A stretch of 42,177 nt of DNA from Alectryocaccomicrobium faecavium (GTDB lineage Bacteria; Bacillota; Clostridia; Christensenellales; Aristaeellaceae). The notes under the pieces are model-generated. The model did not search any database, was not told the DNA's origin, and saw only the letters and a program-made list of their open reading frames with translations. The stretch spans positions 1 through 42,177 of the forward strand of contig DVOT01000154.1 of NCBI GenBank assembly GCA_018713425.1. The letters are read 5' to 3'. Made by a program: the position numbers and the translations under genes. Positions within the stretch are counted from its first letter, which is position 1. Each line of letters begins with the position of its first letter. Of this stretch, positions 31,718 through 38,882 are shown piece after piece.

Positions 31718-32484
31718 GCTTTGTATCCTGCGTTGGCATCGAATTGCAAAAGATACGGCGCTCCAAAATCCTGTGGCTGCTATGGATTCCCGCGGTGTTG
31801 CTTTGGCTTCCCGCCTTGTTGAATCTGAATGGAAATTTCGCCGCGCAGGCGGAAGGAATGGCGCTGGCGGACAACTACAGGATTCAGGGGTTTCTGGCGA
31901 TGACATGGTTCATGTATCCGGCTTGCATGGTCGTCTGCACGGTGCTTTTGAGTCAATTGGAGCGGAACAACCGGGGCATGGTCAAGATGCTCACTTTGCC
32001 AGTGAATCCCGCGAAATGGAGCGCGGCCAAATTTGTGGTTTTGCTGCTGTTGGCGGCCGCGCAGGTGGCGGCGAGCACGGCGGCATATTTTGCCAGCGCC
32101 GCGCTGGCCACGTGGATCGCGGGGACCTCCTTTCTATCGCCGCCGCTTGTGGCGCTGCGGGAAGCTGCCGCCATTTATGGGGCGTCCATTCCCATGCTGG
32201 CCGTTTTCTGGATGCTGGCCACCGTGGTGCGCACGCCGGTTTTCTCCGTGGGAATGGGCTTCGCGGCAATTGTGCCCTCCGTGTTGATGATCAATACGCG
32301 CCTGTGGTTTGTCTATCCCCTGTGCTATCCGCTGTATTGGGCCAATTGGGAGCGGGGACAGCTTGCCGCCGGTTCGAGCGCTGCGCCTTTGCCGCTGCTT
32401 CCGTGGCTTCCACTGGCGGCAGGCATCGCCATTTTGTGCTTGGGGATCGCTTGCCTACGCTATGGCGCGGCGGAACAGGAATGA
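31714..32484 (+). CDS. ABC-2 type permease, lantibiotic-immunity-like (second)
   Basis: A 256-aa permease with about six helices, paralogous to the preceding gene and similar to MutG/EpiG subunits. It begins MSFVSCVGIELQKIRRSKIL and contains the conserved cytoplasmic element NNRGMVKMLTLPVNPAKWSA. ATG 31714 overlaps the previous stop (ATGA) and has GGAGG 8 nt upstream. The frame is also open further upstream, but only as an antisense-like read through the first permease gene, so the long form is not used. It probably forms the heterodimeric membrane part of the transporter. Confidence 0.88.
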   Translation: MSFVSCVGIELQKIRRSKILWLLWIPAVLLWLPALLNLNGNFAAQAEGMALADNYRIQGFLAMTWFMYPACMVVCTVLLSQLERNNRGMVKMLTLPVNPAKWSAAKFVVLLLLAAAQVAASTAAYFASAALATWIAGTSFLSPPLVALREAAAIYGASIPMLAVFWMLATVVRTPVFSVGMGFAAIVPSVLMINTRLWFVYPLCYPLYWANWERGQLAAGSSAAPLPLLPWLPLAAGIAILCLGIACLRYGAAEQE

Positions 32485-32507
32485 CGCTGGAGAGGGGAAG
32501 GCGCATC

Positions 32508-32789
32508 ATGAAAGCTCGGGAAAAGGTTTTGACGGGGATTGCTACCGGCATGATGGGAGTCCCTTGGACGCTGCTCTTGTTCCGCGCGTTTGATTGGGCG
32601 CGGCAATCTCCCGTGGCGGAAAGAATGATTTTGGGCTATGCCGGTTTTATGATTTTCAGCGGGATTTTTGCGCTTGTAGCGTACGCGGCCAGCGCACGAA
32701 AGAGCGGGCTTTTGAAAGTGTGCGTTGCGGTAAACGGCCTGTATCTTTTGTTCGCGCTCGCGGTACTCGCGCTGATGTTTTGGGCATAA
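32508..32789 (+). CDS. Small membrane protein at the end of the ABC operon
   Basis: A 93-aa protein with three hydrophobic stretches (about residues 10-25, 39-60 and 70-92) and charged Arg/Lys turns between them. I do not recognise a family. ATG 32508 has AGGGGAAGG about 6 nt upstream. ATG 32481, overlapping the previous stop, is an in-frame alternative adding nine residues. Located right behind the two permeases and before a terminator, it may be an accessory subunit or immunity factor of the transporter. Confidence 0.7.
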   Translation: MKAREKVLTGIATGMMGVPWTLLLFRAFDWARQSPVAERMILGYAGFMIFSGIFALVAYAASARKSGLLKVCVAVNGLYLLFALAVLALMFWA

Positions 32790-32815
32790 AGAAAAAACCG
32801 TTCCGCACGGCAATT

Positions 32816-32844
32816 GCCCCTCCCGGCGGATGCCTGGGAGGGGC
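32816..32844 (+). terminator. Intrinsic terminator of the ABC transporter operon
   Basis: GCCCCTCCCGGC (32816-32827) pairs with 32832-32844 with a single bulged T, loop GGAT. Only a weak T tract (GGGCTTTCC) follows. It lies 26 nt after the last gene of the operon. Confidence 0.65.
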
Positions 32845-32845
32845 G

Positions 32846-33161
32846 GGCTTTCCTGGAAAGCTACAGAGCATTGACAAAGTATCGGAAGAACGAGGCTTTC
32901 ATCAGAAATGACGGCGTGTACGTCATTTCTGGCATTTTTTCAGGAGCAAACGCTTGCGTTTGCGGGAAAAAATGCATTCCCGTCCCGACCGCTGGCCGTC
33001 TGAGGCCCGAAGGGCTGAAGTGGCGAGCACACGGAGCGAAGCGCAGTGCACAGCCACGGAACACCGCGCCGCCGTAAGGCGAGAGCGGTGCGAAGACAAG
33101 CGGTCGGGCAAATTCGTTGGCAAACCGAAGGTTTGTCAACGATCAGAGGCTTTCCTGGAAA
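32846..33161. ncRNA. Highly structured noncoding element flanked by 14-bp direct repeats (possible ncRNA or small mobile repeat)
   Basis: GGCTTTCCTGGAAA occurs at 32846-32859 and 33148-33161. Between them are successive helices. An 11-bp stem is formed by 32903-32913 with 32921-32931. A long hairpin runs 32932-32975 (outer 10 bp, inner GCAAACG / CGTTTGC). A closing 10-bp helix joins 32984-32993 to 33099-33108 (CCCGACCGCT / AGCGGTCGGG). That helix encloses GCCC-GAA-GGGC (33005-33015), a two-part stem (33020-33057) and a stem with a GTAA (GNRA) tetraloop (33062-33090). A final 12-bp hairpin with a GAA loop spans 33115-33141. No credible coding frame fits. Strand and function are unknown. The 373-nt gap it fills has no other feature besides the terminator. 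Confidence 0.55.
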
Positions 33162-33162
33162 T

Positions 33163-34077
33163 TTATTCCGCCGCGCGGCGGGCGAACATGCGGCCCGCCT
33201 GGGCGATGAGGCGCATGTGCTCGGGGCATAGCTCCTTATCGATGGTGTTCCAGATGTTAAACGTCTCAAAACTGAGCGTTTTGTCGTAGCGAATGGCGCG
33301 CAGGCCTTCCACAAAGCGGTTCCAATCGAGCACGCCCATATAGGGCGCAAGGTGCTGGTCGTTGACGCCGTTGTTATCGTGCACGTGGAAGGCTTCAATG
33401 CGGTCGCCCAGCTGCACCATGGCGTTTTTCACGTCTTTGCCCAATAGCAGCAGGTGGCCGGTATCCAGGCAGAAGCCGAAGCACTTTTGCCCGGCGATTT
33501 CGTTGAGCGTGTCGATATAGCGGCAGGCCACGTCGATGTCCGAGCAGCAGGCGGAATAGATTTTGCCCCGGTAAGCGGTGAACATGTTTTCCAGGCAAAG
33601 GATCACGCCGTATTTCTTCGCCTCCGGGATCAGCCGGCTGTAGCGCTCGATGTTCACGTCCCATTCGGTCTGCGGATCGAGTTGCTCGTGGTATCCCAGG
33701 AAGAAGGGATGGATGATCAGGCGGCGGCAATTCATGTAGTCGCAGCCTATGATGCACTTTTTCAGCACCTGGATCATATAGTCGTTCTGCTCGCCGCTCT
33801 CATCGAGAATATAAGAGGGGAACGGCGCGTGCGCCTGGTAGTTATCGACGCCGTATTTTTCCGCCGCTTCTTTCCAGGGACGGAAATATTCCAGGCAGTC
33901 CTTGTCACTTGCGTCGAAGGCGGGAACGCTCTGATGGTTCACGATGGCTTGATAGGAATACAGATGGTCGATGTTCGCGTCCGCCGCGTCAAAACCCGCT
34001 TCGTGAATGATGCGGTATGCGCCGTCAATGCCGTGCGCTTCTTCTACGCCGCCGGTCTGCACGCCAATTTTCATCAT
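33163..34077 (-). CDS. Sugar phosphate isomerase/epimerase (xylose-isomerase-like TIM barrel)
   Basis: A 304-aa cytoplasmic AP_endonuc_2-family barrel, a group including IolE, IolI, hydroxypyruvate isomerases and ketose epimerases. Expected metal ligands are visible in order: Glu in ILCLENMFTAY, Asp/His in GFCLDTGHLLLLG, and His in FHVHDNNGVNDQH. The start ATG follows AAAGGAG by 9 nt. It is the last of three minus-strand genes with the MDR dehydrogenase and the RpiB-family isomerase, so it probably acts on the same sugar or acid. The exact substrate is not readable. Confidence 0.9.
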   Translation of the reverse strand: MMKIGVQTGGVEEAHGIDGAYRIIHEAGFDAADANIDHLYSYQAIVNHQSVPAFDASDKDCLEYFRPWKEAAEKYGVDNYQAHAPFPSYILDESGEQNDYMIQVLKKCIIGCDYMNCRRLIIHPFFLGYHEQLDPQTEWDVNIERYSRLIPEAKKYGVILCLENMFTAYRGKIYSACCSDIDVACRYIDTLNEIAGQKCFGFCLDTGHLLLLGKDVKNAMVQLGDRIEAFHVHDNNGVNDQHLAPYMGVLDWNRFVEGLRAIRYDKTLSFETFNIWNTIDKELCPEHMRLIAQAGRMFARRAAE

Positions 34078-34101
34078 GGAAATACGCTCCTTTGTGTATC
34101 G

Positions 34102-35193
34102 CTATAGTTTGTGCATGGGGGATGTGGGGCAAATCGCGACCTTGATGGCCGCACCGGATTGCGCGGTGCGGAACGCCTCCGCCCAATCCTCCAGGGCAAA
34201 GCGGTGCGTGACGACGCCTTCGGTGGGGGCTTTGCCGCTGGCGATGTTTTCAATCGTGGTGGGGAAACAGTAAGGGCTGAGCTGGGAACCGCGGATTTCG
34301 ATTTCTTTCGCGTCGCCGATGATGCTCCAATCCGCCGTCGCGGGGCCGCTGAACACCGAAAACTCCACGAATGTGCCGCCTTTGCAAATCATTTCCAGCC
34401 CCTGCGGTACGGCGGAAGGATGGCCGGTGGCCTCGATATACACGTCGCAGCCATAGCCGTCCGTCAGCTCCAGCACGCGCCGTATGGCGTCTTCCCGGTT
34501 GGGCTGGATGGTGATATCCGCGCCAAAGCGCCGCGCCAGGCGGAGCCGTTCTTCCGAAAGATCCAGCACGATCAATTTCCGGGGATTGCGCAGCTTGATC
34601 GCGCCCACCATGCCCAGCCCCAGCGTGCCCGCGCCTGCCAGCACCACCACATCGTCCACCTGGATGCCCGCGCGGCGCACAGCGTGCAGCGAGCAGGCAT
34701 AGGGCTCAATCAGCGCGGCCTGTTCCAGCGTGAAGGAAGTGGGAACTTTGTAGAGACGGGCATTCCTGGGCAGGCGGACGTATTCCGCCATACCGCCGTT
34801 GAGAGAGCGCTTGAAGCCAAATACGTCGTGCGGGGCGCACAGCCAATAGCGCCCGTCGCGGCAATAGCGGCACGCGCCGCAGGGCACGATTTGCTCCACA
34901 CAAACGCGCTCGCCAATGGAAAATTCCGGCGTCGCACGCTCGCCTTTGGCGGCAATCACGCCCACAAATTCGTGCCCGGGGATGAAGGGCGGCTCGCAAT
35001 ATCCAGGCATGCCGTCGCCGCCCCAAAAGCGCGCCACGGGCTGCGTAGCCTTCAAATCGCCCGCGCAGATGCCGCACACTTCTACGCGCAACAAAATTTC
35101 TTCCGGGCCAATGGCGGGCACGGGAACGGTTTCCAGGCCGTAATCGCCCTGGCCGCGCGCAACGAGCGCGCGCATGGTCTTGGGAATGTTCAT
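34102..35193 (-). CDS. Zinc-dependent MDR alcohol/polyol dehydrogenase
   Basis: A 363-aa medium-chain dehydrogenase like sorbitol or threonine dehydrogenases. Catalytic zinc ligands are in VCGICAGD and PGHEFVG. The structural zinc site has all four Cys in CGACRYCRDGRYWLC. The NAD-binding Rossmann loop is GAGTLGLGMVGAI. The ATG follows GGGAGG by 6 nt. Genes on either side are sugar isomerases in the same orientation (gaps of 24 and 46 nt), so it likely interconverts a sugar acid or polyol and its keto form in one catabolic route. Confidence 0.93.
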   Translation of the reverse strand: MNIPKTMRALVARGQGDYGLETVPVPAIGPEEILLRVEVCGICAGDLKATQPVARFWGGDGMPGYCEPPFIPGHEFVGVIAAKGERATPEFSIGERVCVEQIVPCGACRYCRDGRYWLCAPHDVFGFKRSLNGGMAEYVRLPRNARLYKVPTSFTLEQAALIEPYACSLHAVRRAGIQVDDVVVLAGAGTLGLGMVGAIKLRNPRKLIVLDLSEERLRLARRFGADITIQPNREDAIRRVLELTDGYGCDVYIEATGHPSAVPQGLEMICKGGTFVEFSVFSGPATADWSIIGDAKEIEIRGSQLSPYCFPTTIENIASGKAPTEGVVTHRFALEDWAEAFRTAQSGAAIKVAICPTSPMHKL

Positions 35194-35239
35194 CGCACAC
35201 CTCCCGAAATGGTTGTGCCGCGCTTCCCTGCGCGCCGCG

Positions 35240-35833
35240 TCAATCGCCGCGCAGTTGGAAATGCAAATCGTCCTTGGTTTCCAGCGAAAGCGGATAATCG
35301 CCCAGATGCTTCACCTTGAAGCCGTTCTTTTTGTATTCTTCATAGTCGAAGGCTTCCAGCTCGTCAATGGCGAGCTTGTGGAACTCATAGAAGTTTTTCC
35401 ACCATTCATACCCAGTGCCCAATTCGGCGTTCAGATAGGCGTCCGCGATGTCACACCCCATCTGCGGAGCCACGTAGAACGCGCCCATGGCCAGCACGTT
35501 CACGCCGTTGCCCGTGATGGCGCGCAGCGCCGCCGGAACGGATTCTACCACGCCCGCATGTACGTGCGGGCACTTGCTGGCGGCAATGTGAATGCCCATG
35601 CCGGTGCCGCAGAAGACCAGCGCGCGCTCGAATTCGCCTTCGGCAATCATGCTGCCCACGCGCAGGCCAATGCGGTGGAACATCAGCTCCGTATCCTCCG
35701 TGTTCGGGTCGGTGACGCCCACATCGGTGATTTCCCAGCCTTTTTTGCGCAGATGGGCGCACACGGCTTCCTTCAGGGGATAGCCCGCGAAATCCGCGCC
35801 GACCAAAATTTGCTTGTTTTTCACCATTTTCAT
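35240..35833 (-). CDS. RpiB/LacA/LacB-family sugar isomerase with C-terminal extension
   Basis: A 197-aa cytoplasmic aldose-ketose isomerase. ATG 35833 follows GGAGG by 8 nt. The family core is clear: GADFAGYPLKEAV (12-24), and catalytic Cys75 in FCGTGMGIHIAASK (74-87), with the glycine-rich TGNGVNVLAMGA near 107-118. RpiB is about 150 aa, so about 45 C-terminal residues are extra. Related longer members include DhuI-type isomerases acting on unsaturated-uronate-derived DKI. With a KdgF-like cupin in the divergent operon such a role is possible, though ribose, allose or erythrulose phosphates remain alternatives. First gene of the three-gene minus operon. Confidence 0.9.
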   Translation of the reverse strand: MKMVKNKQILVGADFAGYPLKEAVCAHLRKKGWEITDVGVTDPNTEDTELMFHRIGLRVGSMIAEGEFERALVFCGTGMGIHIAASKCPHVHAGVVESVPAALRAITGNGVNVLAMGAFYVAPQMGCDIADAYLNAELGTGYEWWKNFYEFHKLAIDELEAFDYEEYKKNGFKVKHLGDYPLSLETKDDLHFQLRGD

Positions 35834-35890
35834 AATTTTTGCCTCCTTGCCCGACAAAAAACGCCGGCTTATTGTGCCATTCTTATATAC

Positions 35891-35923
35891 GCTGGCAAGG
35901 GACAACGTCCGAGGGCTGCCAGC
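35891..35923 (-). promoter_or_regulatory. Leader dyad of the isomerase operon
   Basis: GCTGGCA (35891-35897) and TGCCAGC (35917-35923) form a 7-bp inverted repeat with a smaller stem GGAC-AAC-GTCC (near 35900-35910) inside. It lies just downstream of the predicted transcription start, so it is either a 5'-leader hairpin or a repressor operator. Confidence 0.5.
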
Positions 35924-35932
35924 GACAATTGC

Positions 35933-35961
35933 ATTATACCACACTTCCCGCGAAAATCCAA
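35933..35961 (-). promoter_or_regulatory. Promoter of the isomerase-dehydrogenase operon
   Basis: Minus strand: TTGGAT (35956-35961), a 17-nt spacer and TATAAT (35933-35938) with a TGG extension before the -10. The leader to the RpiB-family gene is about 95 nt. Confidence 0.65.
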
Positions 35962-36156
35962 TAGAACCGATGGAATTTCTTCCAGCGAAATGGTTGGGCC
36001 AAATTTGCGGAGGGTTAGCATAGCAGCTAAAAGGCAGAGCTGTGGATTGTAAGATGGAGCTTTTTTGACATTGCCCGCGTTGCTTTTAATAAATTATGCA
36101 CAATTGTAGTCGATAGCCCTAATCAAATGCATTTTTGTTTTGAAAATTTTTGCCAA

Positions 36157-36185
36157 TTAACAAAAGACCGCACTCTCTATAAAAT
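36157..36185 (+). promoter_or_regulatory. Promoter of the LplABC-type importer operon
   Basis: TTAACA (36157-36162), a 17-nt spacer and TAAAAT (36180-36185), each one mismatch from consensus, giving a leader of about 45 nt. A perfect -35 TTGACA at 36065-36070 has only a poor -10 (TAATAA, 36087-36092). The 403-nt intergenic region (35834-36236) is otherwise AT-rich and holds only the divergent promoters. Confidence 0.7.
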
Positions 36186-36236
36186 TATATTATTCAGTTT
36201 GTGGTGCTATTCTATACCATTTAGGAGGGAATTGGA

Positions 36237-37865
36237 ATGAAAACAATGCGCCGCGGATTTCTGGTACTTTTGGTTTTTGCGCTGGCAATGGGCGGGGCTT
36301 CGGCCGAAACCGTCCTTTCAGAGCCAGGCACGCTCCCCCTTGCGGAAGAAACGATTCACCTTTCAGTTGGACTGAGCCAATCGACAGTTGTAGAGGATTT
36401 TGACACAAACGCACAGACCTTGCGCCTAGAAGATGATTTGAACGTTGAGCTAGAATTTGTATACTATCCCTCCACCGCCGAAGAATTTATCCAGAAGGTG
36501 GAATTGCAGATCATGGCTGGTGGCGATGAATTGCCCGATATTATTATGAGCGATTTGGGCGGACTGAACAATTTGGCCATGTATGGGCAAATGGGCATTA
36601 TCCTTCCTGTCACGGAATATTATGACACGATCGCGTACTACACCGACCAAAACATGGAAGAAAATGGGTTGAACAAAGAAGATTTGCTGCGCTATATCAC
36701 CGCTTATGATGGAGAAATCTATGGCCTGATGCGCTATCACGCCTATATCAACAACAGCCTTTCGGCAAGCCGCATGCTCGTGTATGAGCCATGGCTGGAA
36801 ACGCTGGGCATCGAGCGTCCGCAGACGACGGAGGAATTCGCAGAAATGCTGCGGCGTTTCCGCGATGAAGATCCCAACGGGAATGGCGAAGCGGACGAAA
36901 TCGCGCTGATGGGCCTGGCAGACACCGTGAATTCCAACTTTATGCGCTATTTGATGAATCCCTTTATTTACTGCCAAGAGAACTATTACATCCGCAATGA
37001 AGACGGCACCATCGGTTTTGCCGCAAACCAGGAAGGCTGGAAAGAGGGCATCCAATGGATTAAGTCGCTATACGACGAGGGACTGATTTCGCCGCTCACC
37101 TTCACGCAGGATAGCACGCAGCTCAATGCCATTGTGGTGCCGGAGCCGGAAGTGGTTGGCTGCTTGGCGCGCATGTCGGGCACGATGTTCCCTGCGACAG
37201 ATGTGCGCCGTGGCCAGTACGTTTGCCTGGATCCACTGGAAGGCCCCTCCGGTTTGCGTCAGACCCAATGGACGGAACAGATTCCTTCCATTGGCATGGT
37301 CATCACCAAGAATTGTGAAAATCCGGAAGCGGCGTTCCGCTTTGGCGACTACATGTGCTCGGAACTGATTAGCGTTTGGAACCGCTATGGCGAAGAAGGC
37401 GTCGATTGGTTGGTGCCGGATGAAAATACCGTGGGCACTGCGGAAGGCCTTGGCTTCCCGCCGGCAATGTCCGTGGTATCCACCTGGGGCGTATTGCAGA
37501 ATTCTTGGTGGGGGCAGGTTGGTCCGTACATTTTGACGGACAAGATCACCTGTGGCCAGGGCACGGATCCGGATGGTCTTGCCTATAACGCCGCGTATCA
37601 CCTGTTCCGCACGATGGAAAAAGAGCTGGAGTATAGCGTGCCCATTGTGAACGGCCTGGTGTACAACGAGGAAGAACAGGAAATCATCAACGAATACCAG
37701 TCGACCATCAACGACTATGTGTTGAATTCTTTCTCAGAATTTGTCACAGGCGTGAGGGACATTGAAGCGGATTGGGACAGCTACGTGGACGAATTTGACA
37801 AAATGGGCCTAGATGAATACATGGAGGCTGTGAACAGCTGCTATGCCCGCATGTATAGCGAATAA
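36237..37865 (+). CDS. Extracellular sugar-binding protein of an LplA/YtcQ-type importer
   Basis: A 542-aa CUT1-type binding protein resembling the LplA/YtcQ group used for complex polysaccharide fragments. The signal peptide (MKTMRRGFLVLLVFALAMGG) ends at a likely signal peptidase I site ASA|E. As in the rhamnoside operon, there is no lipobox Cys. Recognisable mature segments are GGDELPDIIMSDLGGLNN, EDPNGNGEADEIALMG and SIGMVITKNCENPEAAFRFG. The ATG follows TAGGAGGGAATTGG. It heads the operon with two permeases, an unknown enzyme and a KdgF-like cupin. Ligand unknown; pectin-derived oligo-uronides are suggested by context. Confidence 0.93.
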   Translation: MKTMRRGFLVLLVFALAMGGASAETVLSEPGTLPLAEETIHLSVGLSQSTVVEDFDTNAQTLRLEDDLNVELEFVYYPSTAEEFIQKVELQIMAGGDELPDIIMSDLGGLNNLAMYGQMGIILPVTEYYDTIAYYTDQNMEENGLNKEDLLRYITAYDGEIYGLMRYHAYINNSLSASRMLVYEPWLETLGIERPQTTEEFAEMLRRFRDEDPNGNGEADEIALMGLADTVNSNFMRYLMNPFIYCQENYYIRNEDGTIGFAANQEGWKEGIQWIKSLYDEGLISPLTFTQDSTQLNAIVVPEPEVVGCLARMSGTMFPATDVRRGQYVCLDPLEGPSGLRQTQWTEQIPSIGMVITKNCENPEAAFRFGDYMCSELISVWNRYGEEGVDWLVPDENTVGTAEGLGFPPAMSVVSTWGVLQNSWWGQVGPYILTDKITCGQGTDPDGLAYNAAYHLFRTMEKELEYSVPIVNGLVYNEEEQEIINEYQSTINDYVLNSFSEFVTGVRDIEADWDSYVDEFDKMGLDEYMEAVNSCYARMYSE

Positions 37866-37893
37866 GTCGCACAGCGCAAAAAGAAGAATGCAC

Positions 37894-37915
37894 GGGCGGG
37901 TCGAAAAACCCGCCC
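37894..37915 (+). terminator. Intra-operon hairpin between binding-protein and permease genes
   Basis: GGGCGGGT (37894-37901) pairs with ACCCGCCC (37908-37915), 8 bp with a 6-nt loop, followed by ATAGTATTATTTTG. The weak U tract suggests partial termination, so that the permeases are made at a lower level than the binding protein. It parallels the hairpin at 10597-10631. Confidence 0.75.
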
Positions 37916-37949
37916 ATAGTATTATTTTGTAGATGGAAGGATGACGGCT

Positions 37950-38870
37950 ATGCTGAAGAAGCTGAGGATGAAATATGCGCCGTATTGGCAGCTATATGTG
38001 TTTTTGCTGCTTCCAGTGGCGTATATTTTGATATTTGCCTACTGGCCGATGTTTGGACTACAAATTGCGTTCAAAAAATTTTCCATCGTCACTGGCGTGT
38101 GGGATAGCCCATGGGTTGGCTTGAAAAATTTCACCAAATTTTTCAACGCATATCAGTTTACCAACATCATGTATAACACCCTTTCGCTATCGATTTACGC
38201 CATTTTGGCCGCGTTCCCCTTTCCCATTCTCTTTGCGCTTATGCTCAATACCATTGAGCACGAAAAACTCAAAAAGACCGTTCAAACCATAACCTATATG
38301 CCGCATTTTATTTCGACCGTGGTGATCGTCGCCATGCTGATGCAGCTGTTCCATCCCATGAACGGCCTCTATGGAAAGCTGATGCAGGCGTTGACAGGAC
38401 AAATGCCAGCGGACCTGTTCGCCCAACCCAGTGCGTTTCCTCACCTGTATGTTTGGAGCGGCGTATGGCAAGGGTTCGGCTACAATTCCATCATCTATCT
38501 GGCGGCGCTGACCAATGTGAGCCCAGACCTTCACGAGGCTGCGGAAGTGGATGGGGCAAGTCGCTTGCAACGGCTGATTCATGTGGATTTCCCCGCGCTG
38601 CTTCCTACCATTACGATTATGCTCATCCTGCGCATGGGCGCAATTATGAGCATCGGATTTGAAAAAACGTACCTTATGCAAAACAGCCTCAATTTGAGCC
38701 GCAGTGAGATTATATCCACTTTTGTATATAAGAAGGGATTGGCCTCTGGCGCGGCGAACGATTATTCTTATTCCGCGGCGGTGGGTATGTTCAATTCTGT
38801 GGTGAATTTGGTGCTGATTGTGGGCGTAAACTGGATTTCTCGCAAAATCAGCGAGAATTCCCTTTGGTAG
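37950..38870 (+). CDS. Sugar ABC transporter permease, LplB type
   Basis: A 306-aa inner-membrane permease with about six helices, LplB/YteP-like. ATG 37950 is preferred to ATG 37941 because GGAAGG lies 9 nt before the former and abuts the latter. Signature segments are WPMFGLQIAFKKFS, TYMPHFISTVVIVAMLMQLF and the EAA loop LHEAAEVDGASRLQRLIHVD. Pairs with the following permease. No ATPase gene is present in the window. Confidence 0.94.
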   Translation: MLKKLRMKYAPYWQLYVFLLLPVAYILIFAYWPMFGLQIAFKKFSIVTGVWDSPWVGLKNFTKFFNAYQFTNIMYNTLSLSIYAILAAFPFPILFALMLNTIEHEKLKKTVQTITYMPHFISTVVIVAMLMQLFHPMNGLYGKLMQALTGQMPADLFAQPSAFPHLYVWSGVWQGFGYNSIIYLAALTNVSPDLHEAAEVDGASRLQRLIHVDFPALLPTITIMLILRMGAIMSIGFEKTYLMQNSLNLSRSEIISTFVYKKGLASGAANDYSYSAAVGMFNSVVNLVLIVGVNWISRKISENSLW

Positions 38871-38882
38871 GGGGTGCGTGCG

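Noticed and set aside
30958..32484. A 508-aa open frame covering both ABC-2 permease genes
   Set aside because: Its first half is an out-of-frame read of the first permease (Arg/Gly-rich, no membrane helices). Only the part from 31714 codes for a permease, with its own ribosome binding site and ATGA overlap.
32861..33139. Open frames in the 32.85-33.16 kb element (e.g. a 92-aa minus-strand frame)
   Set aside because: They lack ribosome binding sites, run across several strong hairpins and resemble no protein. The region is better explained as noncoding.
32846..33161. The 14-bp direct repeats as a proven target-site duplication
   Set aside because: They are long for a typical duplication and contain their own palindrome, so they may be element ends or chance. 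No transposase or empty site is available.
36065..36092. TTGACA with TAATAA as main promoter of the LplABC-type operon
   Set aside because: The -10 matches poorly and the leader would be long. TTAACA-17-TAAAAT at 36157-36185 fits better. It is kept only as an alternative.
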